DNA of 64,000 nucleotides from contig VDMD01000001.1 of the NCBI GenBank assembly GCA_007026445.1, positions 2,790,001 through 2,854,000 on the forward strand, given 5' to 3'. Both the position numbers and the translations under genes were made by a program. The notes beneath the pieces were generated by a model. It was not told where the DNA came from. It saw nothing but the letters and a program-made list of their open reading frames with translations, and ran no database searches. The first letter of the stretch is position 1; each line of letters starts with the position of its first letter. Positions 33,401-44,479 of the stretch are shown piece after piece. The stretch is from Schizophyllum amplum. Taxonomy: Eukaryota > Basidiomycota > Agaricomycetes > Agaricales > Schizophyllaceae.

Positions 33401-36400
33401 AGACTGGCGGAAGCTGATTGAGTAGTGTCAGATGCGTCAAAGCTCAATAAGCGCCGGACTACTGACCGAGAGACAAACTGGAAGGAGAAGTTCTCTATGG
33501 ATACCTGACCGCTCTCGCCACGTTGGGTGCTAAACGCCAGGCTCTTGATCGAGATCAGGAAAGCGCGGACTGCATTCTGCTTCTTCCGTCCCCTTTGCGG
33601 AAGCTCGAGGTCGACGTCGCGGATGACCGGAAAGGCAAACCCAACGTTGCGGACCTTAATGCTGACCATGTAGTCATTGAGCAACGAGGGTGCCTCCTTA
33701 ACCTCAGACGCGGCAGCTTTCACTTCGAACGTCCGCATGATAGTTTGAGTTTTCTCCTTGAAGGCAGCCAGCTCCTGCGTGCGTTCTTCTTGCCGTTGTA
33801 AGATCTCCACCTATACATTGGTCAGATCCATCATTCGGAGTAGATGTCCCTGCTTTACCTGGATATTGTCGACAAAATCACCTAGCTCACCGATGGAACT
33901 AGGCTGCATGACGGCGTGAATCTTGGTGACGTCGATGTTCAGTATATGATTCGACGCTGCCGTCCTTCTCTCGCCCTGCACCTTGAAGTCAATGATAACG
34001 AAAGCTGATCGGAGCGCCCTATTGAACGAGGAACCAGTGCCACGAGAGGTGGATCTGGAAGCCAACGACAAGGCTAGGTCGCTGAGAGAGATATCCCATG
34101 TTCGTCCATTCAAGTTCTGCAGCTGACCGCCTACGTCTTGACATTCCAGAAAGAGCGTGGACGAAGCGCCATCGAGGCCGATACGGAAACCGCGCATCTT
34201 GAAGTAGACCCTGTACAGCATGCTGGAATTATTCGACTCCTGCGATGGCTGATCACGCCTCTCCGATGTCGCGCGGGTACGTTTGGAATTGGTCTGTTGC
34301 ACGAGCTGCACCACGTCATTGAAGTCACGTCCAAACTTCTGTTGCACCACAAGAAGTGTATCCCAATGAGATGGTCGAACGGTCGCTTGTAATAGATCGA
34401 CGAGAACAAGCATATCCAATCCGCGAGTTTTCTCCCAGCGGCCTGACAGCAGTATTCGCGGCAACTCTAGCTTGACACGCGTTCCGCTGGACGTGGACGC
34501 GACGTCGGGGGCGGATGCCACAGCGAACATCTGGGATCCGATTTGCAGACCAAATGCTCGCGCCGCAGGCTGCGCTGTCAAACCCGCAGTGTGTGTATAG
34601 GTGATGATGTCGTTGACTGCCCACGAGAGCCAGGTGCCGTGCATGATCTGAAGTGAGACCAACGCGGATGATAGCTGGGCATGGACGTGCATTGATGCCC
34701 AAGGCGACGCCGCAGACGGCCCTTTCGACGGCTGAGTCTCTTCCTGCTTGAGTTCGGATAGAATAGGCTGGAGTGTGGCCTCGAGACCGGGAAGGAAGTC
34801 GGACCTCCACTCTTCTATGAACCGATATAGGCGGATGGCGCTCCGAGGAACGGATAGGTGTATTCTGCGCATCTGTATGACGAGCTTGGGTACAGCCGCA
34901 AGACCGCACTCGATGAAAGTGGCCTTGCAGTCCTCCAAGCTGAGCGAGGCCAGGACGTCTTGACCACTACGTTTGCTTGTATCAGATGGTGTGCGACCGC
35001 GAACAAAGACTTCCTGGAATGCGACGACGCTGTTCGTGGATTGGCGGTTGGAGACATTGCTCATAGATGAGATGACTTGAAGATCGCGGAAGCCAAATTC
35101 CGTGGTCAGATTGGCGGCTACCGCGCGGACGCGTAAGCCTCGCAAGGAGCCAGTGATGTCGGCGCTTCGAAGAGACTTGAAGGGTACGTGCGTGCTGGCC
35201 GGGGACGAGCTTGCCTTGAAATGTTTCTGCATCAGTGCGGCCACGGGTTTCCGGACTGGTAGCACATATTGCGCGAAGACGATTAGGGAAGGATGTACGA
35301 CGACGTCTATATCACCTGCGCATACGGATGCCACAGTTCTCGTAACGGGGGAGGATAGAGGCACCTTGAGAGACCACTGAGATGCTGCTGGCTCCGCGCT
35401 ATCTCGGAGTAGATCGAGTGTGCCGGTCCAGAGACTGATGTGCGCGTCGGATAGATTGACTTCGTTGTGAGCGGTGCCGCTCGCGTCAATGAGGACGAAG
35501 CTAAACCGTCTACAACCCACGGCAAAGTGATACGAAGACTCTGGAGAGGATCCATGCTGGGCGTCTTCGACGAGCTGGGGCATGATGGCGCGCAAGGTCA
35601 CAATCCGCTCCTCGATAGTCAATTCGGTGTCTAGTTGTGCGAGGCGCGATTCTAGAGCCCGTCTGAGTTCCGCGCCAGAAGTGTGCACTGGTACAATCGT
35701 CTTGCCATCTTTGCGGACGTCCCAGAGGCAACTGCGCAAGTAGAATAGGAAGCGGAACGTTGGGTCCGTCCTCAATTGGAAGGAAGGTCCGCTTTGAATG
35801 AAGAATGAGGGCTGTATTGTGGACAGAGGATCTATAATGGCGCGGCTTTCGGTGGCCCGAGCCACGCTGTTCATCATGGCCATCCTGGATCCCGATATTC
35901 GCTCGGTCCCCGCCTGGATAACCTTAGCGGTTTCGGCTGCTTGTTGCGCAACGGGAATGGCTATTGCCAGGATATAGCCAGGAGCGGCCTGACCGACACG
36001 GGTCGTCCATGCCCCGAGAGTAACGTCCCCTGTGTTCTCCGATATATTTGCCGTGACATCCCTAGTCGAGAGGGCGAACACATGGTGAGCGCGCTCCGTG
36101 GTGTGTGCGTATCGCCGGTTATTCTGGACGGTGGCCAATGTGATTGAAGCCTCGTTCAAGTGCACCGCGGCACGACGCATCTCCTCTGCAGCGCTAGCTT
36201 TGATAGCAAGGCCGTGCATTTCGAAGAGGGTCATGGCCATCGCGGAATGTGAGCCGGATGGCGAATGTCCTATTTCATCAGGGAAAACAGCGGATAGGTC
36301 GGCGTCCGACAGAGAGAGGGTTTTCAGAAAGCCGCATGCAATAGAAGCAACGTTGAGGTCCAAAGCCGTAGCCTGCGCAGATTGTGTGGCCGAGGATTCC

Positions 36401-39400
36401 GTCGTCGAATTAGAGAGGAGACCATCTACAAATAACTCCGGGGTCGGACGCTACGGACGAGTCATGAGAGGTCTTTCCTAACATTCGGTTTCGGCCTCAC
36501 CGTCATCTCCAGATTTGCGAGCAGGCTCTCCAGAACAGGAGCGACCAGCGGCGTCAATCGCAGATGCAATCGAGAGCATGCCACTCGATAGACAGTAGTG
36601 TTCATATCATTGCTCGGCGCCGTCTTTATGTGAGCGGTCCTTGGTAACGGCGGTTCGATTTTGTCTAGCTCGGGCTGAGGCTCGACAGGCAAGTCCTGAT
36701 CGCGACAGTCAGCGGTCGCTACACCACACAGGCGAGGCGCTCACATGCAGAACTATTAAGGGCCGACCGTTCAAAAGCGAGGGGCGGTCAAAGTTGGGCG
36801 ACAGATATCTCCGGGTTACATGGGCATACTCGTGCAAAAGCGCCGCGTGAGGACAATGGTCTGATGATAGGTTGGTATGATGGATGGAGCAGCAGCAAAC
36901 GTAGTCGCCTACCGAATTCAGAAAGATCGCCGTCGGAATCACTTCCATCGGTGAGATCCTCGTTGTCAGACTCGTCACAGCTACTAGACACCTCATCTTC
37001 CATCGCAAGCGCCGGTACAGGCGTCATGGGCCGTTGAGTACTGTTGAGTGTTAGATAACCGCGCCATAATTCCGTTCACGGCCACTCACGCAATGTGCGC
37101 ATCTCGCTCGAGCTCCGTCGCACCGTCCTCCCGTTCCGATTCCGACAACTGCTCAAGCTTGGACCAAGGCTTTCGCAGCAACTTCGTGTCGTTCGGCTTC
37201 GGCTCCTCTTCGTACTGACTACCCACTATAAGAGAACGTGTTGGAACGACAAGGGAAGGCTGAGGCAGATATACACCGTTCTTGTGTATGCCCCGTCCTG
37301 TTACAATGCCACAGTGAGCTGAATGGCAGCCAGAGAATTCTTTGCGAACGTACCCGCTATAGAGAGCTGCGCACGAGGCCCTGCGAACATCCGTCTGACG
37401 CGTCCGGTTGGTGCATCCTGCTCCCTAACAAAGGCCGCCTGAACACGCGCCGCGTCTTTCCACCCCTTTGGCGACGAGTAGATGTCCAGGTAGGCGTCCG
37501 CGACAACTTCGGCGGCTTCGAACCAATGTCGGCGTAAAGTCACAACTTCCGGGGAGAAAAGGGGCTTGACCGTGATGCGCGGCACTCTGACGCTCGTCAG
37601 CTTGCGGTACAGATTCCCGCCGCGGTCGTTGCTGTCGATCTTGAGACCGTCATCCAGCGAGATAACCAGGCATGCGTCGCCTGCCGTCCAAGTCGCGTCC
37701 AGGCGGCGCAGCTTGACCTTCAAGAACGTTATATCGTTGTAGGTAGGTGCCTGGAATTGTGGAGCTGGCGCATTCGGAGTGTCGGCAAAGTTGAGGCCAA
37801 ACGCGCTCCCGGCGCACACTAGAAGCTGGGTTTCCTGAGCGGATGCCATCGCGTTGACGCGACCAATATCTATCTCCCAGATGCAGACATAAGTGATGGT
37901 ACAAGGAACAGGACCAAAAAGTCGATGGGCGGTGATATCGATGCCTATGATCAGATGAGAATGTGTCCAAGCATCGCAATTTCGCCGAAGCTCACCATCT
38001 ATCGCCACAATTTCCTTCGCAGCGTGCTTTGAGTACTTGATAACTTGTGGAAAGTCGTCCTCAAGATGTCCGACGACGCTGTCGATGTTGACGGACATCT
38101 CTGAGAATAACGCTCAGATCTTTGGTCTGACCAGTCAGTAACCACTCACCCATGTAGAAATCATTCATGCGGAAATGCAGCTGAAGCTGCGGCAAGTGTA
38201 GCACCAAAGTCGGGCCCATCATTCCAGCCGCATTGTCTTCAGCCAAGTGGCCCGGACGCGCGTACGAATGGAGAGCGCAAGGCACAACGATCATACTGTC
38301 TTCAATGATTACAGCCATCTCCACTTCCAGCATATTGCTCTGTCGCGGAGGGTCAGAACCAGACCCACGCGTGAAAAGGCAGGCACTAACCTGGCCCTCT
38401 CGATATTTCTTGACGACCGGATCGCCCAAAGGCTCGCCGCTACTCTGCTTCTCCAAAAACTCGGCCAGGGTCGAATAATGCGTGAACGATCCGAAGTAGT
38501 TATCCTTGAGCACCATGTAGTACCGAATGGACCAGCCAAGTGCCTTGAAGGCGACATGTGAGCCCTTCAGTGCTGTCAGTGCGCTGCCCATGTATGTCAA
38601 CCGCAGGAGAAACACACCGTGAAGGTCACCTTCAGCTTGTCGACGTTGTCGTCCCGGACGAAAGCCCAGAACAGGTAGCTCCCTCGAATCCCAAAATCCC
38701 CCAGAGTACCGACATCATACCCACCCGCAGGAGCATGCAGGGCATGCGTGTTCCATTTCGGTAACGAGAATCTGAGACGCACATCGGGCGCGTCCAAATT
38801 GAAGGACACTACGGAATGGTTGGGGCGAAACTTATCAGCGGGAACCGTGATACGCGAGGTGGCATGCGGCCCGAACATGGTGAACATCGCTGTACGAGAG
38901 GTGAGCTCTAGCCAAAGGAGGCGTAGACGACCTTACCATTGTCCTCCTTCGCGAGCGGCCTGTCGATGACGTTGTTGTCATTGACGTACGTATGCAGCTC
39001 GTAGCCACCACGCCCGTCGCCACCTCTGCAATCGATGTTAAAGATATAGTTCACGGGCACCCAACGCAGATAGTCGCTCGGCGGCCCACTCGTCCAGTCC
39101 TTCATCAAGTCGGTGAACATATTGACGTGGTCGCGCAGGAGGTACAGGACGGGCTGTCTCAGCGAGATATCGATCTCCCATGTCCGCAAGGCATCCCATT
39201 CGAGAGGGGAGGGCAGCGCGCCGTGTATCCGAAGCAGCTGCGCGTTGACGAGCTCGATATCGTTAAGGCTGCTGGTGACCTTGACGCTGTCGAGATGAAC
39301 CTCGAGCGAGGCATCGTACGCGTCCGTGTCCGCGGTCGCGACCATGGGCATAACGTACGCGATAGTCGAGCTGTCGTCGGCAGCGAGGTGTAGCCATGCG

Positions 39401-41148
39401 GGTTCGCGTTTGCGGGTGCGCGGCTGAGGAACAGTAACACCGTCATACTGCCAATTCTGAAGGCGATGCGATCAGCTACCATCAGCACGAGAGACGCCAG
39501 GTGGCTGACCTTGCTAGGCTCCCTGAACGGGATATGGAGCATGGTGCTATCTCGAAGCTCGATAAAGACGCGCAGCGATGTCCATATTCTCTTGTCTCCC
39601 GGATTCAACTTCGCTGTCTTCGTGCCATTCTGGTACGTCGCTGGAAAGAAGACTCTCTGAAGTTCGGCACTGCAGCAACCCCATTAGGGGCAGCTTTTGT
39701 ATAAATACTGTGCACTCACCGCTGCCGGTCTGCCCAAGGACCATATCGTAGCGTGCCTCCCTTGATGACGAGGTCGACACCCCATTCCGGTGGCAGATCG
39801 CCATTCCCTATCTCGTCGCCCCCGCCGCCTGGTGGTACATCGCCGACCACGTCGACGAAGTACTCGAGCTCCAAGACCTTGGCCTCGACGATATCCCGCT
39901 CGATGGCATACTCCGCCTCTGGGTCAAAGGGTGCGTCATCCAAGTCGGTCGCCTTCTTCCAGCCACGCAGGTGGAAGCGTGGCGCTGTAAAATACGGCCG
40001 GTGCCGGTTGAGGTACTTGGTGTTGACGAACGACCGTAGCTTGAGCGAGCGCCAGAGCTTCATGAATCCATTGTAGGCCAGGAAATGCGATTTCTTGGAG
40101 GCCTTTGCGAACTTATCGCTCCTATCGACCTAGGTTTAGCTCTGAGATACAAAAAGATTATTCAAAAGTGCTGACTCTTTGGCCTTCTCACGTACGCCTT
40201 CGCCGATCGTGTCCATTGGTTGCGTGTAGTCATCGTTCTGGACAAAACGAATGACGGGGGAATGAAAGTGCAGAGTCATAGTCTGTCTGTACAAGTCGAG
40301 TTTCGACCGCGCTTGCGTGACCCCATACCAGCCATCGCTCTTGGTGAATTCCGCAACCAGCAAGTTGGGAGTAGCGTGGTTACCCGCGATAATGACGCCC
40401 TTCGTCACGTCTAAGCCCATGGGCAGGACGTCGTTGAAGTCAAGGCTGGGCAGCTGCTCTTTCGCCCAGCTGATCAGAGGCATAACAAATCCGGGAAGCT
40501 TGGGCTTGGTTGATTGGGTCGTCCATTCTGCGGGATCAACCGTCCTGTAAGACTCTGCTGGAGGAGCAAGACTGTCTTCGCGCACCGGACATGAAGCTCT
40601 TGCGACGCTCTACAGGCTCCCCCACACTGTCCTGCTCCATCATTTGCGCGACCATACTGTCATAAGCCGGCGTTCTATTGTACATGAACCATTCGAGACC
40701 TTGAAGTGACACTTGCACGCGGCAGGGAATGCTCTCTGTGAAAAGGGTCAGGATAGAAGTGTCGAGGGAGCCCTGGATACGCACCCTGCTTTCCCACATC
40801 ACGTTCCTCCATGGTCCGTCTCTTCCAATACCGCCATTGGATTTTGCCCTTGACGATCCGGACAGTCTGGTTCGAGGAATGGTACGCCACATCTTTGACG
40901 AGTATGCGGCCTGAGAGGAGGGAGAAGTGTATGGAGCCTGCGCAGAGACATCAGCATGTCCCAGCATACAAAGAACAAGCACCAGACTCACCTATGTGCA
41001 CATATATACTCTCAGCGCCTTGTCCCCACCATGAGAGGCGTATAACAAGTCCGAGCAGCAGACCAATCAAGCGGTTCCAGTAGAAGAAGAAGAGGATGAG
41101 CCCGAGGATGATGCAGATGAGGGCGACGAGCAGGTATATGTTGAGCAT
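30430..41148 (-). CDS. CSF1: CSF1/BLTP1 bridge-like lipid transfer protein
   Basis: The largest gene in the window, about 3,200-3,300 codons over 10.7 kb with many short introns. Csf1 (BLTP1/Tweek family) is a long groove protein that carries phospholipids between ER and other membranes. The N-terminus MLNIYLLVALICIILGLILF is a membrane anchor followed by FYWNRLIGLLLGLVIRLSWW, typical of Csf1. The next exons give DVAYHSSNQTVRIVKGKIQW and RYWKRR, the conserved chorein-like opening. Long beta-rich exons follow, including one of 850 codons (33811-36363). The C-terminus carries RLTMRQLGEATPDVMHPFFM and PQYVHEYATTPLEEIMEVLL. Head to head with the NDUFAF8-like gene, 178 bp apart. The start ATG is placed at the membrane anchor; the stop is a TAA at 30430. 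Individual exon edges were not all resolved. Confidence 0.88.
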
Positions 41149-41326
41149 CCTGTCTGAGGATTTCCTTATGTTTCCCTGCGCATGTCGAATATTCGGCGCG
41201 AGAGGCGGAAGAGAAGTGCCGAACTTCGAAGCGCTCGTCGGGCCGCTTAGACGACCGCGCCCATCACAACACAACACCCGATTACATCACCGTCGCGTCC
41301 TCCGCCTCGTACCCTGCTCGTACCTC
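41149..41326. promoter_or_regulatory. Bidirectional promoter, CSF1/NDUFAF8
   Basis: 178 bp between divergent start codons of a 10.7-kb gene and a 67-codon gene. No TATA box is visible; this looks like a short TATA-less shared promoter. Confidence 0.5.
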
Positions 41327-41581
41327 ATGTCCTCCCCGTCCGCGTCGTCGACGGCGACGAAGCCGCTTGCTAGACTTGCGACGCATGCGACAAAGACCTG
41401 CGCAGTTCAGGCCACGGCTTACGGAGACTGCGTTCTCAAGACCTACACCGACGTGCGGAAGGACATCTGCGCGAAAGAATTCGGCGCGTTCAAAGAGTGC
41501 CTGCAAACAGCGGTACGTTTGCGCATTTCCCCCTTCGGCCACACTCACTCGATCTGCTCGCAGATGAACCGCAAATGGTGA
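41327..41581 (+). CDS. NDUFAF8-like twin CX9C mitochondrial protein
   Basis: A 67-residue intermembrane-space or matrix protein of the CHCH fold. Two exact CX9C motifs are visible: CAVQATAYGDC and CAKEFGAFKEC. The pattern with AYGDCV, then DICAKEFGAFKECL, matches NDUFAF8, the partner of NDUFAF5 in complex I assembly. Exon 1 is 41327-41512, intron 41513-41563, and exon 2 codes only MNRKW plus stop. The 51-nt intron is in frame and stop-free, so an unspliced reading would insert 17 residues (VRLRISPFG...). Start chosen at MSSPSASSTATKP; longer in-frame starts reach into the CSF1 promoter. Together with SDHAF4 it is one of two respiratory-complex assembly factors here, though not adjacent. Confidence 0.82.
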   Translation: MSSPSASSTATKPLARLATHATKTCAVQATAYGDCVLKTYTDVRKDICAKEFGAFKECLQTAVRLRISPFGHTHSICSQMNRKW

Positions 41582-41636
41582 TGGATATACGCTATGAATA
41601 CAGATGCACTGCAGAAACAATATCCCTCGACGGTAA

Positions 41637-42519
41637 TCAAGACAGTCCGCCCGGTATTCGCTCGTCGCCAACGCCATCGCCCCCTTCCACGCCTTCTGTC
41701 TCTTCTCGACCTCCCCTCGTCCCTCCCTGTGCCAGCCGTCTAGATGCCGCCATGCTCTCACCGAGACTCCCAGCCCGGCCACGGAGAAGGAACGTCATGG
41801 GATCGCGTACTGGCAACAACGAGCCCCTCGACGATGAAGCAAAGTCCTGCGTGAGAGGGGAGGGTGTACGAGAGCGAAATTGTCGTATTATGTCGGAGAG
41901 AGTGATGTCCATAATCAGATCATCGGCCTCGCGCGCAGCTGGAATATCTGTCCCATCCGTCTTGAGGGACTCCTCAGGCAGCGTGCTGTGCACTGGAAGG
42001 ATGCTCGTCGATTGCGTTGTCGAACTCTGATATGCGAAGACGATACAGACGAGCTGAAGGGCTTGTATAAACCAGTCTAGCGCGAGGAGGCGGGATTTGG
42101 ATGGTGTATGATCTGTGACTGGTCAGTCTTGCGACGCTGGCAAAGGACATCGCGCACCTGGTCCGACGAAGTCCAACAGGGATCCATCGGCCTCGCCTAA
42201 TGCGCCGTGTCTGGCATGCTGCCATATAGGAGGGACGTTGAAGACCACGTTGAGTATGAAGAATGCGCGCAAGCCTAGCGTCCCATCAAAGCTCCGCGGC
42301 CTGGTACAGTGAAACTGCAACACGCAGCGCACAGCGAGGATAAAGAGGCTCGGGGACAGCAGGAAGGAGAGCACATAGAGCTGATAGAGAAGGCAGTCAA
42401 ACTATTGTAGTCGGGTGGTAGCAAGACAGTCAGCGGTTGCCGCACATCAGGACAACATATGTGCTTACCAGATGGACGGTGTGTTTCCTCTGGGTATCCC
42501 TCTTCTCAGCATGTGGCAT
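41637..42519 (-). CDS. DUF1746 protein, Dsc4-like subunit of the Dsc E3 ligase
   Basis: Membrane protein. The fission-yeast relative Dsc4 belongs to the Golgi Dsc ubiquitin ligase complex that activates SREBP. Reading: start MPHAEKRDTQRKHTVHL, intron, then FDCLLYQLYVLSFLLSPSLF and ILAVRCVLQFHCTRPRSFDG. LGLRAFFILNVVFNVPPIWQ and ADGSLLDFVGP follow, then an intron, then HTPSKSRLLALDWFIQALQL and VCIVFAYQSS. These match the DUF1746 layout (SRP...LRFF...N.P..W...LDF.G...PSK..LL.LD). The tail is cytosolic, Ser/Arg/Gly-rich and ends GGDGVGDERIPGGLS. The stop lies 55 bp from the convergent NDUFAF8 stop. Membership in the Dsc complex is inferred from the domain only. Confidence 0.78.
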
Positions 42520-42786
42520 GAGTGGTCCAAGCTAGTCCGGGATCGACGTCCTGCGCGAGGGACGGTGACATCCTGCGCCAAGCACTGCTGTCCAGCAACA
42601 CGACAGCGCCGGCCGGCCCACACGGTCCGATGAAGCCGCGGGTGTTCACGTTAGTTTCAACAAATTGAGAGCAATTTCAAAGTATTATATTCACGCTAAA
42701 GCCTGCATCGTGTATCATCAAGCCACCAGCATCAGCCAAGCAGCGATAATGTCCATGCCACAACCTCCAGCACACGTCGCCGTTCC

Positions 42787-44314
42787 CTACCCACTCCCGC
42801 CCGCGACCGCCGAACTCCCAGACGCAGCCGCCGCCTTCCCCGTCTCCACCATCTTATTGATGACCAGAGATAGCCCGCTCAGCTGTTTCTGTTGCAGCGC
42901 CGCAATGTTGATCTCCAGTATCAACGTCTGTCCATCCGCCGTGGCGCCCTTCACTATAGCCGCCGGCTTAGGGTGGCCGGGCAGCACGGCTCCGGGCGAT
43001 ATGGGGTGTATACCCACCGCGTGCAGGGCGGGCAAGAACGTGATCGGGACATGCACGGGGAAGGTCCCGCTCGGTGGTACTGGAGGGGCCGATGCAGCTG
43101 GTGCAGTGGCTGTCGAGGCAACGGATGGCGTGGCGGGAGTCATTTGTGGCCGCGACTGACTTGACGTATGGAAGGCTTGTTGTTGGGTCTGCTGGTAATA
43201 TGAGGCGTATGCGCCAGGGGCAGTCGTAGTGGGAGCAGGAGACGGTACAGCGGCGGGCGTTGAAAGCGTCGGGGCCGGCGACCCCGTCGCGGATGTATTG
43301 GTGGGCGTGGACGCGTAGGGAGCATGGGGCATATATGGCTGGAATGTCAGCGGCTGCGCCGAGCCGTACGTTTGCGAAAACGTATACGGATATTGATAGT
43401 ACTGCGACTGCGGCGCTGTAGCTGGCGGGACGTAGAAGGTGGACGTCATGGGTGCTGCAGATGACCGCTGCGCGGCGGCCTGTGCCTCTCGCTTCGTTCG
43501 TTCTCTCCGATCCAGTTCGGCTCGTGCGCTACGGAGTTCGGCGTTCATCCAAGCGATCTCTGCACGCTCGGCATCGCAGACAGCCTGCTCGAGAAAGAAA
43601 GCTTGGTCCGCTGGTGCCTCTCGCTGGAGGGTTTTGAGAAGATAGTAGGGAAGTAACGCAAGGTTCACTGACCTTGCCCTCCCTGACGCGCATGCTATGC
43701 AGTCGGTCGCGCAGCGCGCGCTTGCGCTTATGACACTCAAGTGCAAACTTCGTATCTACGTTGACGTCAATACAGCTCCCAGGGAGCACTGCACAAAGCG
43801 CGCACCTTCGATCTCACTTCGCAAGTCGACTTCCTCGGCTTTGCCCTTCCCTTTCCGCGATATCAATTTCTCGAGATCGCCCTTTGGTTGTTGATATATA
43901 TGGTACGGCAGCAGTCGCCTGACCGCATCTTCAACGTCCGCAAACGGAGTGTCGACCTCTGGCTTCAGAGTCGCTTGCTGATCCGCCGCCAAGCGCGCAG
44001 CGAACCTGTAAAATCGACGATCAGCACTTATCATGCACTACTCAGCCAGCAACGCACCTTGTCGCAGTCTGCGCCGCAACCTCATCCTCCTGTAGGGTCC
44101 TTTTCCGCCCTCTGGCCGTTTTCCGCTGCCCCGACGAGGCGGCCGATGTGGATGTGGCGGTAGATGTGGATGGGCCGGCTACGGGGGACGCGGTGCCATT
44201 TGGTGCCGGATTTTGCTTGGGGGTGGAAGCCTGAGTTTGCGAGGATCCATTCTGGATGCTCTGCGGAGGAACGAAAGGGATAAACGCCGTTTGACTTGCA
44301 CCCAGTGTTGTCAT
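42787..44314 (-). CDS. GLTSCR1-domain protein
   Basis: Nuclear protein with the GLTSCR1 conserved domain. In animals this domain marks BICRA/BICRAL, subunits of the non-canonical BAF chromatin-remodelling complex. The domain core is in the second exon: FYRFAARLAADQQATLKPEV followed by DTPFADVEDAVRRLLPYHIY, then a coiled stretch (KGDLEKLISRKGKGKAEEVD, ECHKRKRALRDRLHSMRV). The first exon (MTTLGASQTAFIPFVPP) is Ser/Thr/Pro-rich with a basic GQRKTARGRKRTLQED segment that may be a nuclear signal. The last exon is a long Gln/Tyr/Pro/Thr-rich disordered tail ending SSAVAGGSG. Three introns. Function in fungi is not established; a SWI/SNF link is inferred. Confidence 0.8.
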
Positions 44315-44479
44315 CGAATCGTGGTCTGTTTAGACCCTGCAGGCGCGTGACTCACCATCACTTTAGGGCCGGTCGGGCAACTCGAACTCGAACTCGGATG
44401 GGACAACTTCCGTGCGGCGCTTCACAAGCAGTAATTATGAGTTCGTAGAATGCATGAGTGCATAGGTGCTAATACAACT

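Noticed and set aside
42665..43159. 164-codon plus-strand ORF (MRAISKYYIHAK...) and similar long frames inside minus-strand genes
   Set aside because: Shadow of the GLTSCR1 gene on the other strand. Its composition mirrors a Pro/Thr-rich coding strand.
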